The notes: a model not told the origin generated them from the letters alone. Counted from the first letter of the stretch, positions 34,401 through 43,700 are shown. The stretch: 64,000 bases of DNA from CALDTK01 sp965213735 (GCA_965213735.1 CBDCAB010000006.1:1178001-1242000), one strand, 5' to 3'. Program-made: numbers and translations.

Positions 34401-34415
34401 GTAGCTAAGCTTCAT
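28422..34415 (-). CDS. Giant secreted protein: cohesin-like domains, SprB/PKD-like repeats, type IX (type B) CTD
   Basis: About 1,997 residues. A signal peptide (YVVVVLSLAVAASLSAQ) is followed by five cohesin-like domains (about residues 26-690), each with a (V/I)-C-(V/I)-(D/P)-(V/I) strand, a W-(N/D)-P-(A/G)-(I/V)-L motif and LCF near its end. An SprB-type repeat comes next (ITPAACPDATDGTISLAVTGGSGSYTYTW split by this motif), then a dozen PKD/Ig-like modules, including two nearly identical 82-residue copies. The C-terminus is a gliding-motility CTD: PNAITPNGDGANDVF, VIFNRWGDVLY, WGGETMDGKPIPQGTYYYVLE. It should be exported by the type IX system and act as an adhesin or gliding/scaffold protein. 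The ATG at 34415 lies 4 bp after the SprF stop; an ATG at 34397 is an alternative. The SprF-substrate pairing is typical. Confidence 0.87.
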   Translation of the reverse strand: MKLSYVMRYVVVVLSLAVAASLSAQPLFQFTPPQQVVNNGDVVCVDIIVDDFTDLLTVDYQIAFDSTVLAFNGASNLALPGLNASSYSLVAPGSGRINFSWTSPGAAAGNGTNFPDFTRIARLCFTVIGPYGSATDVATAAHPVPVVTRENSGNRNIGLFQEDAFIAVGVIPLNLVIGNGAGMAGGSVCVPVRVTHFTDILDFQFALNWDPAVLSYAAVTSLNPGLPGFDASTISSPGPGRLVVTYPSTGTPGPVTLADSAILFQLCFNIEGSCGQSTDVILGDNPFEGEAHNSQNSASFGITSSDGQVDVFSCSGNGLGIRGATRTAAPGQVVCIPFTVQGFQALTAIDFDITWNTGILEFVSLNVPSGVPPNFNVGSFDQSQVASGTLNVDWTSFPWTMANGRELFELCFRVVGSFGVNGVITPDGINGTAIRGGVNIGINPRPGEVAILPTSSLSATFGSATVERGEEFCVDVVVEDFTNLSTVRWSFGWNPAIMRYVRFENFALPNIQANTFSNPSAGQLGLNWWDFSGTTLADGSTLFTLCFEAVGPANSCTDLIQTAIPEPVFIESADQQGYSIGLDATAGTLCIADNRSFTFDVGTATVTGAGVGCVPVVVTNYTEIENWELSLAWNPALFTFNSLNAQALPATVTDLSELAAGRLGLSHNHGASDQSLTDGTVVFDLCYTAASSHTSCSPILEEARPLVNRVTQNGKNRVAVVVGGELCAEQGISVSSTITPAACPDATDGTISLAVTGGSGSYTYTWSANATSTGAMQTGLSPGTYHVTVRDANDASLSETLTLQVPSAGNLPTANAGPDVTIDCNTGPTVELDGSASSAGVSYMWTSLDAAATVVGGATTARPTVSGEGRVELTVTTPAGCSDVDVVEIVQAPSVTLQVVQQEDLPCGGGLATLSVEADPVGNYTYSWSSSGGTIASGQSSATARVSAAGTYTITVRSTDSGCEAQQDFVVIQPTVPSVQVVTQEDLPCGGGLATLRVEGEPAGNYTYSWSTSGGTIASGQSSASARVSAAGIYTITIRSTDSGCEAQQDLVVTQPTVPSVQVVTQEQIPCGGGEAEVLVSVSPSGSYTYDWSTSNGTIVSATTTPGIRVSAVGDYLLRVLDAASGCETQASVRVTQLSGSVVADAGADETLTCSTTNVTIGGPGTTSGADYDLIWSTPNGALMGPTTAATVTATQPGRYFLTVSQRSTGCEAVDSVDVVASNDLPNANAGSAQVITCRNPMVTLQGTGSGGVDFTRRWTTTSGALQAGTETDFAAVATAGGTYTLTIENTATGCSRASTVVVTEDLQQPPSQLPATSNFSCGQAPILLDAAFASDSLGYAFAWIDNSGDTLARTASFQANSDGLYDLLITDQANGCTTLTQTQVVSEPAPQVQAVAAEADFICGRDSILLDLSGSYIPAGGAVSWIGQQPQPDAGAPLRFYAVSAGNYTAVVSSANGACADTLSSAIVLADNRTQLTVDAGDDLILACIASLVSSNASAPSDPSIEVVWRSLDGHAVALPNQVAGGFSESGSYVLTFTDPATACTGRDTLEVVKVTADDIVAQVGGDLVLPCGDAGSTSLEVYYTAPSGDVSLDWYNAANPATSLGTSNQITVSEAGTYLVQITYTASGCSKEVEVEVTRPVLDFAVAANAPLSLICDETATALTADFTPGSGDYSFTWRAIEGEILGSTSSLNTNATAGLYALTVRDELTGCSDSLTVAIAAAPELERATLEALPEVCEPTVSVSATPVANATGVWSAAGGGATFTDATSPTTTLAAGFGESFEIYYTLSTSNCPDYSTDTLQITLPELALTAAGETAFLGLNTADTTLDVSLNEFASGEVNFSILDGPASASLRSDGSLMLSDISSLPLRAEVTYLVCSNDCPDLCEEATLLILREEAPRDVVAIPNAITPNGDGANDVFIIDALFDRPADYPNAKLVIFNRWGDVLYTAQPYSNDWGGETMDGKPIPQGTYYYVLEMDLQHVEIHKGHVTILR
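31230..31721 (-). repeat. Two near-identical 246-bp (82-residue) tandem units in the cohesin-like giant
   Basis: Units 31476-31721 and 31230-31475 encode modules starting VV(Q/T)QEDLPCGGGLATL and ending QPTVPSVQ, with only a few residue changes. A third, diverged copy follows at about 30990-31229 (QEQIPCGGGEAEV). Recent duplication within an older PKD-like series. Confidence 0.85.
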
Positions 34416-34419
34416 ACAA

Positions 34420-35367
34420 TCAGCGGTCGAGTGAGTAGGTGAGGTTAATTTCATGCGTCGCGCCAGCATAAGGTCCAAAGCTGGTGAAAGCATAGTCGAA
34501 GCCGTAGCCAACGCGAAACTGCGTACCGTAGCCTTCCCTGTCGCCAAGCACTAAACCCAGCTCGCCATGGATTGCTTTTGCACTCGTGCCTCCAACGCCT
34601 AGAAAAAGCGCAGTCTCAGTCTGGTAAAGCAGCGTAGCACTAACGTTAACAGGCAAATCCGGGACATACTTTACCCATACACTAGGCTCCAAAAAACTTT
34701 GTTTAGTAAGGCCGAAAATAGCTCCAGCCTGCGCGTAGTAGTGACGGTAGCGCTGCGTGACGATATCGCCTTCGTTGCCGCGGAACATCAAATCTAGCCC
34801 AAGCAACTGTGGAGCACTTAGCCCACCGTAGACATAGTTGCTACGACCGAAACTGGTGTAGGCAAAGACGCCCAAGCCAGCATCGGGATATACGCGACCA
34901 TCATCATCGGCCGCAAGAATAGTTTCATTGTCCCGTAGCTCTAGCTCAGAGATCCGTAGGCGATATTGATTTACACCAACTTGTAAGGCAGCTGCAATTC
35001 CATAACTCGCTGGATCATCTGAAAGCACACCACCAATCTTGGCATAAAGCCCCGTAAGGCCACTCGGCCCGGTTTGATCGTTTACGAAGTAAAGGCCAGC
35101 TAGCGGTGCGACAGGCCCGTAGTCGTCATAGAAAGCTTCAGCTACGAGTTGAGAGGTCCGCGGACTGCCTTCAATGTCTCCCCACTGGCTGTGGTGCGTG
35201 GCACCAATTCTGAGGTCTTGCCCATAGAAGAGGTAGGTACTACCGACAGCTGCAGGATTGAGGACACCCGCACTCTCCTGAAACTGACTCAGCAGGGGCA
35301 ATTGCTGAGCAAAGGCTGAGCACGCAATGCCCAACCCTACGAGTGTGCAGAGGAAATGTCTATTCAT
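34420..35367 (-). CDS. PorP/SprF-family type IX secretion outer-membrane protein
   Basis: 315 residues. A signal peptide (MNRHFLCTLVGLGIACSAFAQQ) is followed by LPLLSQFQESAGVLNPAAVGS, the hallmark N-terminal motif (Q-NP-A-G) of the PorP/SprF family, and a predicted beta-barrel with repeated aromatic-Gly strands ending GATHEINLTYSLDR. SprF proteins are needed for secretion or surface attachment of their cognate type B CTD substrates such as SprB. The gene for a CTD protein starts 4 bp downstream, so the two are almost certainly translated together. The frame extends to 35418, but the ATG at 35367 opens the signal peptide. A consensus -7 element lies about 30 bp upstream. Confidence 0.92.
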   Translation of the reverse strand: MNRHFLCTLVGLGIACSAFAQQLPLLSQFQESAGVLNPAAVGSTYLFYGQDLRIGATHHSQWGDIEGSPRTSQLVAEAFYDDYGPVAPLAGLYFVNDQTGPSGLTGLYAKIGGVLSDDPASYGIAAALQVGVNQYRLRISELELRDNETILAADDDGRVYPDAGLGVFAYTSFGRSNYVYGGLSAPQLLGLDLMFRGNEGDIVTQRYRHYYAQAGAIFGLTKQSFLEPSVWVKYVPDLPVNVSATLLYQTETALFLGVGGTSAKAIHGELGLVLGDREGYGTQFRVGYGFDYAFTSFGPYAGATHEINLTYSLDR

Positions 35368-35396
35368 GAGGATCACGCGCGCCGAAACGCACCCCT

Positions 35397-35404
35397 CAAA
35401 ACTA
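35397..35404 (-). promoter_or_regulatory. Putative -7 element (TAGTTTTG) of the SprF/cohesin operon
   Basis: On the minus strand TAGTTTTG matches TAnnTTTG exactly, 29 bp before the SprF ATG at 35367. Possible -33 TTG elements lie 16 and 24 bp upstream, neither at ideal spacing. It suggests that SprF and its substrate can be expressed separately from the upstream giant genes. Confidence 0.45.
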
Positions 35405-35635
35405 GAGACTTTGCGCACGCCAACCCACCAAACAAAGTGTCAAAGGGTTCAACTGGAAGTAATTACCGTAAAATAGGTAATGGAAAAAACAGCGACTGGG
35501 AAGACCCAGCCACTGCCTCTAAACCAATCAATATTCTTCATGTCAGTTTGAGCGGACTCAAATCGACGGATGTTCGACCTTTTCGTCTGCTATAGCTAAG
35601 GCAAATCCAGTGCCAAGCCCGCAAGCTTTCGCTGT

Positions 35636-38600
35636 TTAGCGCTTGAGGTACACGTAACCGGTATAGGTGCGCCCTTTTCCGTCTTCAAAAATGTAGAAAT
35701 AGGTGCCCTCTGCGAGCTCATCTCCATTGAAGTAGGTGCCTCGCCAGCTGTTATCGTACTCATCTTGCTCGAATACGAGGTTGCCGTAGCGGTTGTAGAC
35801 CTCCATACGGTTGCCTGGATATTGCTCAATGCCGAGCACCGTGAAGGTCTCGTTGACGTCGTCGTAATTCGGTGAGAAGCCAGAGAAAATAATAAGCTCA
35901 TCACACTGAATGTGAAGCTTCACCAGAGCCGTGTCACAGCCATACGTGTTGCACAACTCGTAGATCAACTCATCAACTCCGCAAAACTGTGGATCGGCAG
36001 TGTAGTAGAGTTCATTATCAACAATGGTAGCATCGCCGAACTGCGGATACTGCACCACCTCGAGCGAAGCAAACTGCCCGTTGATGTCGTCATTGCGCAG
36101 CAGGTCGATAGTTTTGCTGCCATTCATCTGCAGAGAATCTACATCAGCAACGGCATCAGGGAAAAGGAAGCTTACCGGATCGAGCACGCTAATGATCACG
36201 ATAGTGGTATCACACACGCCGTTGATGTCACACGCAACGACACAAAGTGTATCGCTTCCAATTTCGAGACCTTCATAGCTGAAGCAGGTAGAGTCGAGCT
36301 GAGTCACCAGCGCATACTCACCACTTGCGTCTTCACAAGTATTGATCACCACATCGAGCAGACCAGGGAGTTCATCAGTGGCAATGCACAAGGTGTCGGC
36401 ATAGCCCACCCCAATGTTTACTAGCAGCGTATCGACGCGAGGAGGTGCTTGGGTGCTGCACTCCATTGTCACAGAGAAGTTCGAGCGACAGCCGTTGCTC
36501 ATCGTGAGTGCGGCGGCATGTACTCCAGTTGTAGTCACGATACGCGTACCGTCAGCAATGTCTTGTTTTGGCGAAAGCTGAACAGTACCACCCGCTGAAC
36601 GGAGGGTGAGGCTGCTGTAAACGCGCGAGGTGTTGCCGCCTCTCAACAAGCCCATCACAGCATCATAGCTCCAAGGCTCGGTGTCGAACAGGCGCATGCG
36701 AGCTGCAAGTTCGTCTAAGCTGCTGGCGCGGGCACTCTCAAAGCGTCCATCAACTGTCCATGCATCTATAAAGAGCGGCGGCGTCAGCGTCAGACCAGCT
36801 AGGTCGTAGTACACCACTTCATCGATAGCGCAAGGCTCTGCCAAGCCAGTGTACGCCACCCCATCGAGCGTGAGACTGCTCGCGGTGAACAAGGCGTATG
36901 GAACGTTGATGCAGATGGGCGCTTCGCTGCTGCAATAGGGCGTGGTCGCAAAGGCAGATGGTGGCACAAGAGCATCGGCGCAGGCATCTGGCTCGCTCAA
37001 AATGATGTGCAGCGAGTCGGTGCAGCCAGTAAGCTCATCAACAGTGCCAATGGTGTAGGCACCCGGAGAGGTCAAGTTCACTGTGCCACTCAACTGATTG
37101 TTGAGCAGCTGAGGCGTGAGGTATACCCGCTGACCGCTTGCTACGTGCGTCACCTCGATTTCGCCGTAAGCACGCCCAGGTTGACCGCCGCGAATTGTAT
37201 TGTCGCTGGCATCATAAATCCAGCGGCCCCAACCATCAGCAGCATCTAAGACAGAGGCAAAAGCAGCCCCATCGGGAAGGGTTTGGGCAATGACAGCAGC
37301 ATCGCCTCCATACCAAAACTCCAGGATGTACGGCCCGTCGGCTCCATCTCCAGGTAGGGCGTCGAGGTTGTAGTACACCAAGCCAGTACGGGTACACACC
37401 GCCGGCGACACTGGCGAACCTGCGAGCGTGAAGGAACGGTCGGAAGTGACGTCAAAATTCGCGAAGCAGTAGTCATAAGGTCCGGCAGCGACAGCTAGTT
37501 CTAGCGTATCAGCAGTAAAGTATGGTCCACATACCAGCGGCTCGCACAGGTCAGCTACTGCCACTGTTGTGTCGCGGCTACAGCCATTCGCGTCTTCTAA
37601 GCGGAGGGTGTAGGTGCCGCTAGCTAGACCTAGCCTCACATTCGTATTGGAGAATCCATCTGCCCAGATGTAACGGTAAGGAGCTGTACCTCCAGCTACA
37701 GTCACGATGATCGAGCCGGTGTCTACACCACATCCCGTCCCCTGCACAAGCAGGTCGAGTTGCAGCGCGTCGGGTTGGGCCACGATTACGTCGGCCGTTG
37801 TCACACAGCCAGGATTGCTGCGATCTACGAGTGTATAGGTGCCAGCTGTCAAGCCTGTCACGGGCAGGGTGCCAACGAACTGTCCCGCGCTGTTGCGTAG
37901 CTCGTAAGGCTCAGCAGCCGCACTAGCTATAGAACCCGTGGCGCTGCCGTAGCAATCGACATCCTCGACAACGATGTTAGCTACATCAATAGGCTGTGAA
38001 CCATCCTCCAGCATAAAGGAGAAGGTTTGCACACATCCATTCGCGTCTATTACTTCTAGCGTCTTCAGGCCAGCAGATTGATTGGCAATCGACACGCTAG
38101 GTTGGGCAGTATTAGAAGCAACCGTGAGACCATTGATACTCAAGGTATAGACCGAGAAAAAGCCAGCTACTTCCACCACGAAGCTACCTGTATTGGCGCC
38201 GTTGCAGCCGGCCAGTACCACCATCGAGGTGTCGATGCTCAACAGCAGTGTATTCTCCGACACGAAGATGGCATCGAGTTGTGTGCAGCCGGTAGCGTCT
38301 GTGACAGAGATGGTATAATCCCCACCTCTAATGTCTTGAATAGTGAAAGGCATAGCATTGGCCGTGAGCGTGCCTGAGTCTGTGCCTGAAAAGTCTATTG
38401 TGAAAGGCGGATTGCCCCCATCAGTGAAAAGCGTAATAGAACCCCCTTTACCCATCGGGCAGGCTGCCGGCGAACTGGAAGTCGACAGCAAGAAGTTGCT
38501 CGAGCCGGGCACCACTAGCGTCTCCGTGTACTCACACTCAGTGACGTCATCGTAGACGGTGATGGTGTATTCACCTGCCACAAGACCGCTCGCACTGTTG

Positions 38601-40633
38601 GTGGTGCTCACATCAGGCGCCCAGGTATAGGTGAGGTTGCCAGCTGCACCGTAGACATCGAAAGTGAGAGATCCCATCGGATCGCCACAGTCACCCGGAG
38701 TAGTTACTACGTTGACATAGGCCAACTGACAATCGGCGACATAACCTGCGCCCACCAGGTGAGTGGTCACATCATAGGTAGTGGCAAATACATCTGATCG
38801 TCCGGCAGCGTCTACGTCAGAATCTTTAAATTCGTCGTTGCCCAAGTTTTGCGGCGCAAACACAAAAGCAGGTAGCACCTGAAATTGCACATAGTAGTCG
38901 CCGACGGGGAGGTCGCTAAATTCATAAAATCCAGCCGCATCAGTAGTTGCAGTAAGTCCTGTGGTGGTGCCGGTACTCGCGAAAAGCTCCACGTTTACCC
39001 CACCCATGGGGGCTTCATAGTTTTGGCGAAAGCCGTCACCATTGGCATCCTTCCACGCATAGCCGCCAAGTCGAGGTTGAGCACAATCATCCTGTACCTG
39101 CACCTCCACATCAGCCTCGTAGCTACAGACCAGGTCGCCATTAGGTGCTCTTCTTTGCACGCTTACGCGAAAACCATAGACGCCCGGATCAAGTGGATTA
39201 GTGACTACTGTAGCAGCATCATCAGCGGCTAGGTTGTTGTTTTGATTAATATTACCTGGCAACTCTACCCAATCATACACGAGACTATCCTGCGCCACGA
39301 CTGGTAAAGTAGAAACAGTAAGTGTCGCTGATTCAAATTGACAGATTGTTTGTGAGGCATCGACTACTAACTCGAAAGAAGGCATCGAAATAATATCGAC
39401 GCTATCCACACGGCGGCAGCCATCTACACCATCGACAGTTACTACAAAAGTTTCGCGTTTGTAATCTGCCACCTGCCGCGGCCGATAGGTCATTACTTCT
39501 GCGTCTGGTGTAAACAAGTTCGGACCATCCCAGAAGATATAAGTTGTCGCTAAGTCGCTGCTAAAGCTAATTTGCACCGGCTCCTGCGCACAGGCATAAG
39601 CTGGTGTATCAAATGTCAACACCGGTGCCTGCAACACCTCAATTACAATGGTCGCATTTGCCGAACAAACCACATTACCTGCTAAATCTCGCGTCACCAC
39701 CGCAAGCACATAGCGCAGACTATCGCCCAAGTAAGGCGTGTTGATTATCACCTCAGGTTCGGCACACGTAGCGCAGCTCAAAAACTGCAGCATAGGATCG
39801 TCAGGAGATGCCCACGTATAATCCTGCACAAAATTTATCGTGTCTACATCTGGAACGGATACAAAAACCGTATCAAATCCACCTGTACATACCAGCGGCT
39901 GCGAAAGCTCCACCGATATCGAATCGAAACTCACAACCGCAGGACAGCAACTGCCGAGAGGACAGGTAGTGGTGAGATCGCCAACTTGAAAATTGTAATT
40001 CCCGCTTTCAGCAACATTAAGCACAGCGTTGGTTGCCCCGACAATTTCATTGTTGTTGAAGTACCATTGATAGTTGTTGTAGCCGGCAGGTGCCTCCAGC
40101 CGCACAGACTGGCCGCACTCAGCTCGTATAGGCACACTAACACAAACGGCCACAATATCATCCTCCTGCAATTCGCCATTGCCCGGAGTGGAGTCGCTAT
40201 CGGTGCCATCCATGGCAGATATTTCAGCGTTGGCCGTTAGCACGCCCTCCCCTACTACCCGCGCATCAATCGTGATAACTCGCTGCGGTTGGTAGTAGGC
40301 AATGTTGCCGATGTTCCACACCCCAGTACCTGGATCGAAGTTTTGCGAAAGCGTATGCTGCAAATACGTGAGACCGGCAGGAAGATCTATCTGCACCTCA
40401 ACGCCTGTGACATCAGTACCTAGGTCATTAGTCACCACATAGGTGAAAGAGACGATATCGCCTTGGTTGACGAATACGTCGCTACTGACGCGAAAGATGC
40501 TGAGGTCGTGTTGAGCACGAGCAAGGAACGCTGCCGCAGCGAATGCTAGCAGCAGTACGTAACGGCCTGCGAGGCGGGGGGTGGGCAGGTAGCGGTTCAA
40601 ACAGATGAGTTTGGTGCACCCTAATTGATGCAC
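35636..40633 (-). CDS. Giant secreted protein: DUF11, SdrD_B, SprB-like repeats, type IX (type B) CTD
   Basis: 1,665 residues. After a signal peptide (YVLLLAFAAAAFLARAQ) comes a DUF11 domain (about residues 41-165, LSIFRVSSDVFVNQGDIVSF, IDLPAGLTYLQH), Ig-like domains with Cys pairs, and an SdrD_B domain (about 515-625, LGGYAWKDANGDGFRQNYE, FYEFSDLPVGDYYVQF). SprB-type repeats follow (about 640-1030), then a pair of related modules of unknown type (about 1034-1191 and 1233-1384). The CTD is FSGFSPNYDDVNETF, MEVYNRYGNLVF, EGTYFYIFEDGKGRTYTGY. It should be a type IX secreted surface protein. The start is uncertain: GTG at 40633, or TTG at 40600, which gives a more compact signal peptide. It carries three antisense copies of the recurrent word (36565, 39020, 40340). 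Confidence 0.87.
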   Translation of the reverse strand: MHQLGCTKLICLNRYLPTPRLAGRYVLLLAFAAAAFLARAQHDLSIFRVSSDVFVNQGDIVSFTYVVTNDLGTDVTGVEVQIDLPAGLTYLQHTLSQNFDPGTGVWNIGNIAYYQPQRVITIDARVVGEGVLTANAEISAMDGTDSDSTPGNGELQEDDIVAVCVSVPIRAECGQSVRLEAPAGYNNYQWYFNNNEIVGATNAVLNVAESGNYNFQVGDLTTTCPLGSCCPAVVSFDSISVELSQPLVCTGGFDTVFVSVPDVDTINFVQDYTWASPDDPMLQFLSCATCAEPEVIINTPYLGDSLRYVLAVVTRDLAGNVVCSANATIVIEVLQAPVLTFDTPAYACAQEPVQISFSSDLATTYIFWDGPNLFTPDAEVMTYRPRQVADYKRETFVVTVDGVDGCRRVDSVDIISMPSFELVVDASQTICQFESATLTVSTLPVVAQDSLVYDWVELPGNINQNNNLAADDAATVVTNPLDPGVYGFRVSVQRRAPNGDLVCSYEADVEVQVQDDCAQPRLGGYAWKDANGDGFRQNYEAPMGGVNVELFASTGTTTGLTATTDAAGFYEFSDLPVGDYYVQFQVLPAFVFAPQNLGNDEFKDSDVDAAGRSDVFATTYDVTTHLVGAGYVADCQLAYVNVVTTPGDCGDPMGSLTFDVYGAAGNLTYTWAPDVSTTNSASGLVAGEYTITVYDDVTECEYTETLVVPGSSNFLLSTSSSPAACPMGKGGSITLFTDGGNPPFTIDFSGTDSGTLTANAMPFTIQDIRGGDYTISVTDATGCTQLDAIFVSENTLLLSIDTSMVVLAGCNGANTGSFVVEVAGFFSVYTLSINGLTVASNTAQPSVSIANQSAGLKTLEVIDANGCVQTFSFMLEDGSQPIDVANIVVEDVDCYGSATGSIASAAAEPYELRNSAGQFVGTLPVTGLTAGTYTLVDRSNPGCVTTADVIVAQPDALQLDLLVQGTGCGVDTGSIIVTVAGGTAPYRYIWADGFSNTNVRLGLASGTYTLRLEDANGCSRDTTVAVADLCEPLVCGPYFTADTLELAVAAGPYDYCFANFDVTSDRSFTLAGSPVSPAVCTRTGLVYYNLDALPGDGADGPYILEFWYGGDAAVIAQTLPDGAAFASVLDAADGWGRWIYDASDNTIRGGQPGRAYGEIEVTHVASGQRVYLTPQLLNNQLSGTVNLTSPGAYTIGTVDELTGCTDSLHIILSEPDACADALVPPSAFATTPYCSSEAPICINVPYALFTASSLTLDGVAYTGLAEPCAIDEVVYYDLAGLTLTPPLFIDAWTVDGRFESARASSLDELAARMRLFDTEPWSYDAVMGLLRGGNTSRVYSSLTLRSAGGTVQLSPKQDIADGTRIVTTTGVHAAALTMSNGCRSNFSVTMECSTQAPPRVDTLLVNIGVGYADTLCIATDELPGLLDVVINTCEDASGEYALVTQLDSTCFSYEGLEIGSDTLCVVACDINGVCDTTIVIISVLDPVSFLFPDAVADVDSLQMNGSKTIDLLRNDDINGQFASLEVVQYPQFGDATIVDNELYYTADPQFCGVDELIYELCNTYGCDTALVKLHIQCDELIIFSGFSPNYDDVNETFTVLGIEQYPGNRMEVYNRYGNLVFEQDEYDNSWRGTYFNGDELAEGTYFYIFEDGKGRTYTGYVYLKR

Positions 40634-40700
40634 TTACACATGACAAGTTTTCATCATGCAAACTCTGCGCCAAACCGCTACCAGCCCCAAATACCGCTCT

Positions 40701-43700
40701 TTACGGCCTATCTCCCAAAGATATCTCGACGGGCAAACACGCTTCATCAGGACATGGAGCATCGTACTCGCTGCTAGCCGTGCAGCCGCGCAAGCCTTCG
40801 AAGTAGGCCTCTACTATAAGACCTTCATCGCCCGTGCAACTAAGCTTCGGCAAGACCAGATCGACAACACCATAGCCCTCATCGAGCACAAAGCGCTTGC
40901 CGTTGATATTAAGTGCTCCCTGAGGATTAGCGTAGTACACCCTCACGGTAAGATCGTACTGCCCTTCGACACACTCGCCCACGCTCAGTGCGGTGATAGA
41001 CACATTGCATCCATTCGTACAGAAGCCAGGACTACTAATCTGCTGATCGAGCAGCGCACAGCTCGCATCCTGCACATTGGTAAAGCTGAATTCAACTTCC
41101 TCCACAGTACTCGCAAACTCGCCTAACAGCACCTCGCCACCAGCATAAATGGTGGGCAAATCAACCGAACCACTCACGCGGAAGGCTTTGCCACTGATGC
41201 CATCACCGGTCAGTGTTGTAAACACAGCGTAGGTATCATCGGTAAGGTCATTTGGTGTACCCTGGTCGCGGCACTCCGTGCGAAGTTGTGCATCGCTGAG
41301 TGTACAGCAGCTGCACGAAGGATCAAGGCAATCCACGAGTCCGTCGCCATCGTCATCGATACCATTATCACAGATTTCTGCACAAGCTCCAAAGCCGACG
41401 CGCACCTCAACGGTGTCCATCAACTGGCATCCTGACTCACTCTGCGCAGTAGCGGTGTAAATGCCCGCTTGCAGACCTGCGATGTACTCAATTGTGACTT
41501 CAGCTCCTGTGGCTTGGAAATTCAGCGGACCTGTCCATGTCACCTGCGTCGCATCGGGCGCGTCAACACTTAGAGTCACGTGCTGTCCTTCGCAAAATTC
41601 TGGAAGAGGCTTGATGACAAAGGCAGGCGCCTCCACCACCGTCAGATTAGCACTCGCTGATCCACTGCAGCTGAAGTCATCATTGTGGTACTCAACGTAG
41701 AAGTTCTGTGTGACTTCAGCAACAACAGTAATAGATGGTGTTGTAGCACCAGTATTCCATTTGTACTGCGTCAGGCCAGCCGGTGCAGTCAGCGTCACCG
41801 CGTCTCCAGCACACGCCACTCCTCCAGGATGTATTTCTCCAGCCGCTGTGCGAATGGCGATAAGTGGATTCTCGGTATTAAACACGAGCTGCTGCGAGGT
41901 TTGAGCCACATTGCCGCACGCGTCTGTTGCCGTCCAGGTGCGCAACACGGCATCAAATACGTCTCCTCCACGCGTCACGGTGGTGCTTTCCACAGTCTCC
42001 TCCACCTCGACATTATCGGTGCAGGCATCGCTGACGATAGGCTGCAGGGCGCTGTAGTCATAGCTCGCGCAGGCTACATCTGTGTTAGCAGGCACATTCT
42101 GGAAGGTTGGAGGCGTTTCATCAACTACCGTCACCACTTGTGAGGTAACAGCTTGATTGCCGCAATCATCAGACACGGTAAAGATCCTCCACACAATGCT
42201 GGTACCTGGGCAGCTGCCCTGTCCCACCGTAAAGCTCTCCTCTACCACAGTTAGCTCTGCATCACATGCATCATGCGCCTGCAGCTCTACTTCCGGGAAT
42301 GCTTCTCCGCAGCCCAGCGTGATGTCGTTGAGTGTGCTCGTAATCACCGGCTCATCCTCGTCGATCATGAGAATTGATTGGACACCTGTGGAAGTGTTCC
42401 CGCAGTTGTCTTCAGCAATCCAAACCCGTCGTACTGTCGTTCCACACTCTTCTGGATAGAGTGTATCATCGAAGTATACCCGCACATCAGTATCGCAGTT
42501 GTCGGTTGCGGTAGGCGGTGTGAAGATGAGTGGATCATCACAGCTCGTCGACACCGCACGTGGCACGTTCGCGAGTACGGGTGGGATATTGTCGATAAAG
42601 GTCACCAACTGGCTCACGGTGGCTGCGTTGCCACAGTTGTCAGTTGCAGTCCAGATTCGGCGAAGTGCTCCTCGTCCGCCACAGCCTTGCTGGTTCGGGT
42701 CGGTGTACTCCACGTAGCGAATGTCAACACGCGTATCGCAATTATCGCTAGCTATCGGCTGCTGGTTACTCACCGCTTCACCGCAGTTGAGCTGCGCATC
42801 TCCGGGCACACTCGTGAAGACTGGCGGCACATCGTCGTAAGTCGACACGCGCTGGCGTGCTTCACTGCGGTTGCCACAAGCATCAGTAGCGGTAAACACA
42901 CGAACGTAGGTCACAGCATTGGCGCAAGGGCCCGATTGGGTAATGCGTCGCTCCTCAATCATCACCTGTTGCTGGCAATCATCGGTGGCGGTAGGCAGAG
43001 CTGTAGGCAGAGCTTCGTCGCAGCGGATGGTCACATCGGCCGGCACATTAGCCATCACCGGTGCCTTCGTATCATTTACCTCGATGCGCTGCTCGGCAGT
43101 AGCCACATTGCCACAGTCATCCGCCACGCTAAAGACGCGCACTATCGAATAGCTCTGGGCGCAGCCACCATTTATGCGGGTGTCGGTGTACGTCACTCCC
43201 CCTGCAGATCCGCAAGCATCTACAGCTGTAGGCGCAACTAGCGGGATGGCATCTGCGCAATCTACAGCAAGAGTGGCCGTAAGATTCTCGATCACTGGTG
43301 GCGTGGAATCTTCAAATGTCACGAGCTGTGTTGCACTCGCAGCATTACCGCAGCCATCCGTTGCCGTCCAGGTACGCAGCACGCTGAAATTCCCTGTGCA
43401 CGAGCCAGTGGTGGTCTGCTCGGTGTATGCCACGTTTACGTCGCCGCAACTGTCAGTGATGTCTGGTTCGCTGCTAGGCATTGCTTCCCCACATGCAAGC
43501 GTCACATCAGTAGGCACAGCCGAGATAGTTGGTTCGCCCATATCTTCTACCGTCACAATTTGTTGTGCAGTAGTGGCATTGCCGCAAGCGTCAGTAGCCG
43601 TAAATATCCGCGTCACTACAGATGAGCCCGCACACGATCCCGCTGCGGTGCTCACTTCAACCGTTACGTCTACCTGTGCACTACAGTTATCGGTTGCGCT

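Noticed and set aside
35560..35640. Short hairpin CGCTAAACAGCG after the DUF11/SdrD_B gene as a terminator
   Set aside because: The stem is only 4 bp and there is no T-run, so it was not annotated.
42378..43241. 287-codon plus-strand frame
   Set aside because: Antisense to the HYR giant; rich in His/Ser/Arg with no domain or signal, and the opposite frame encodes clear HYR domains.
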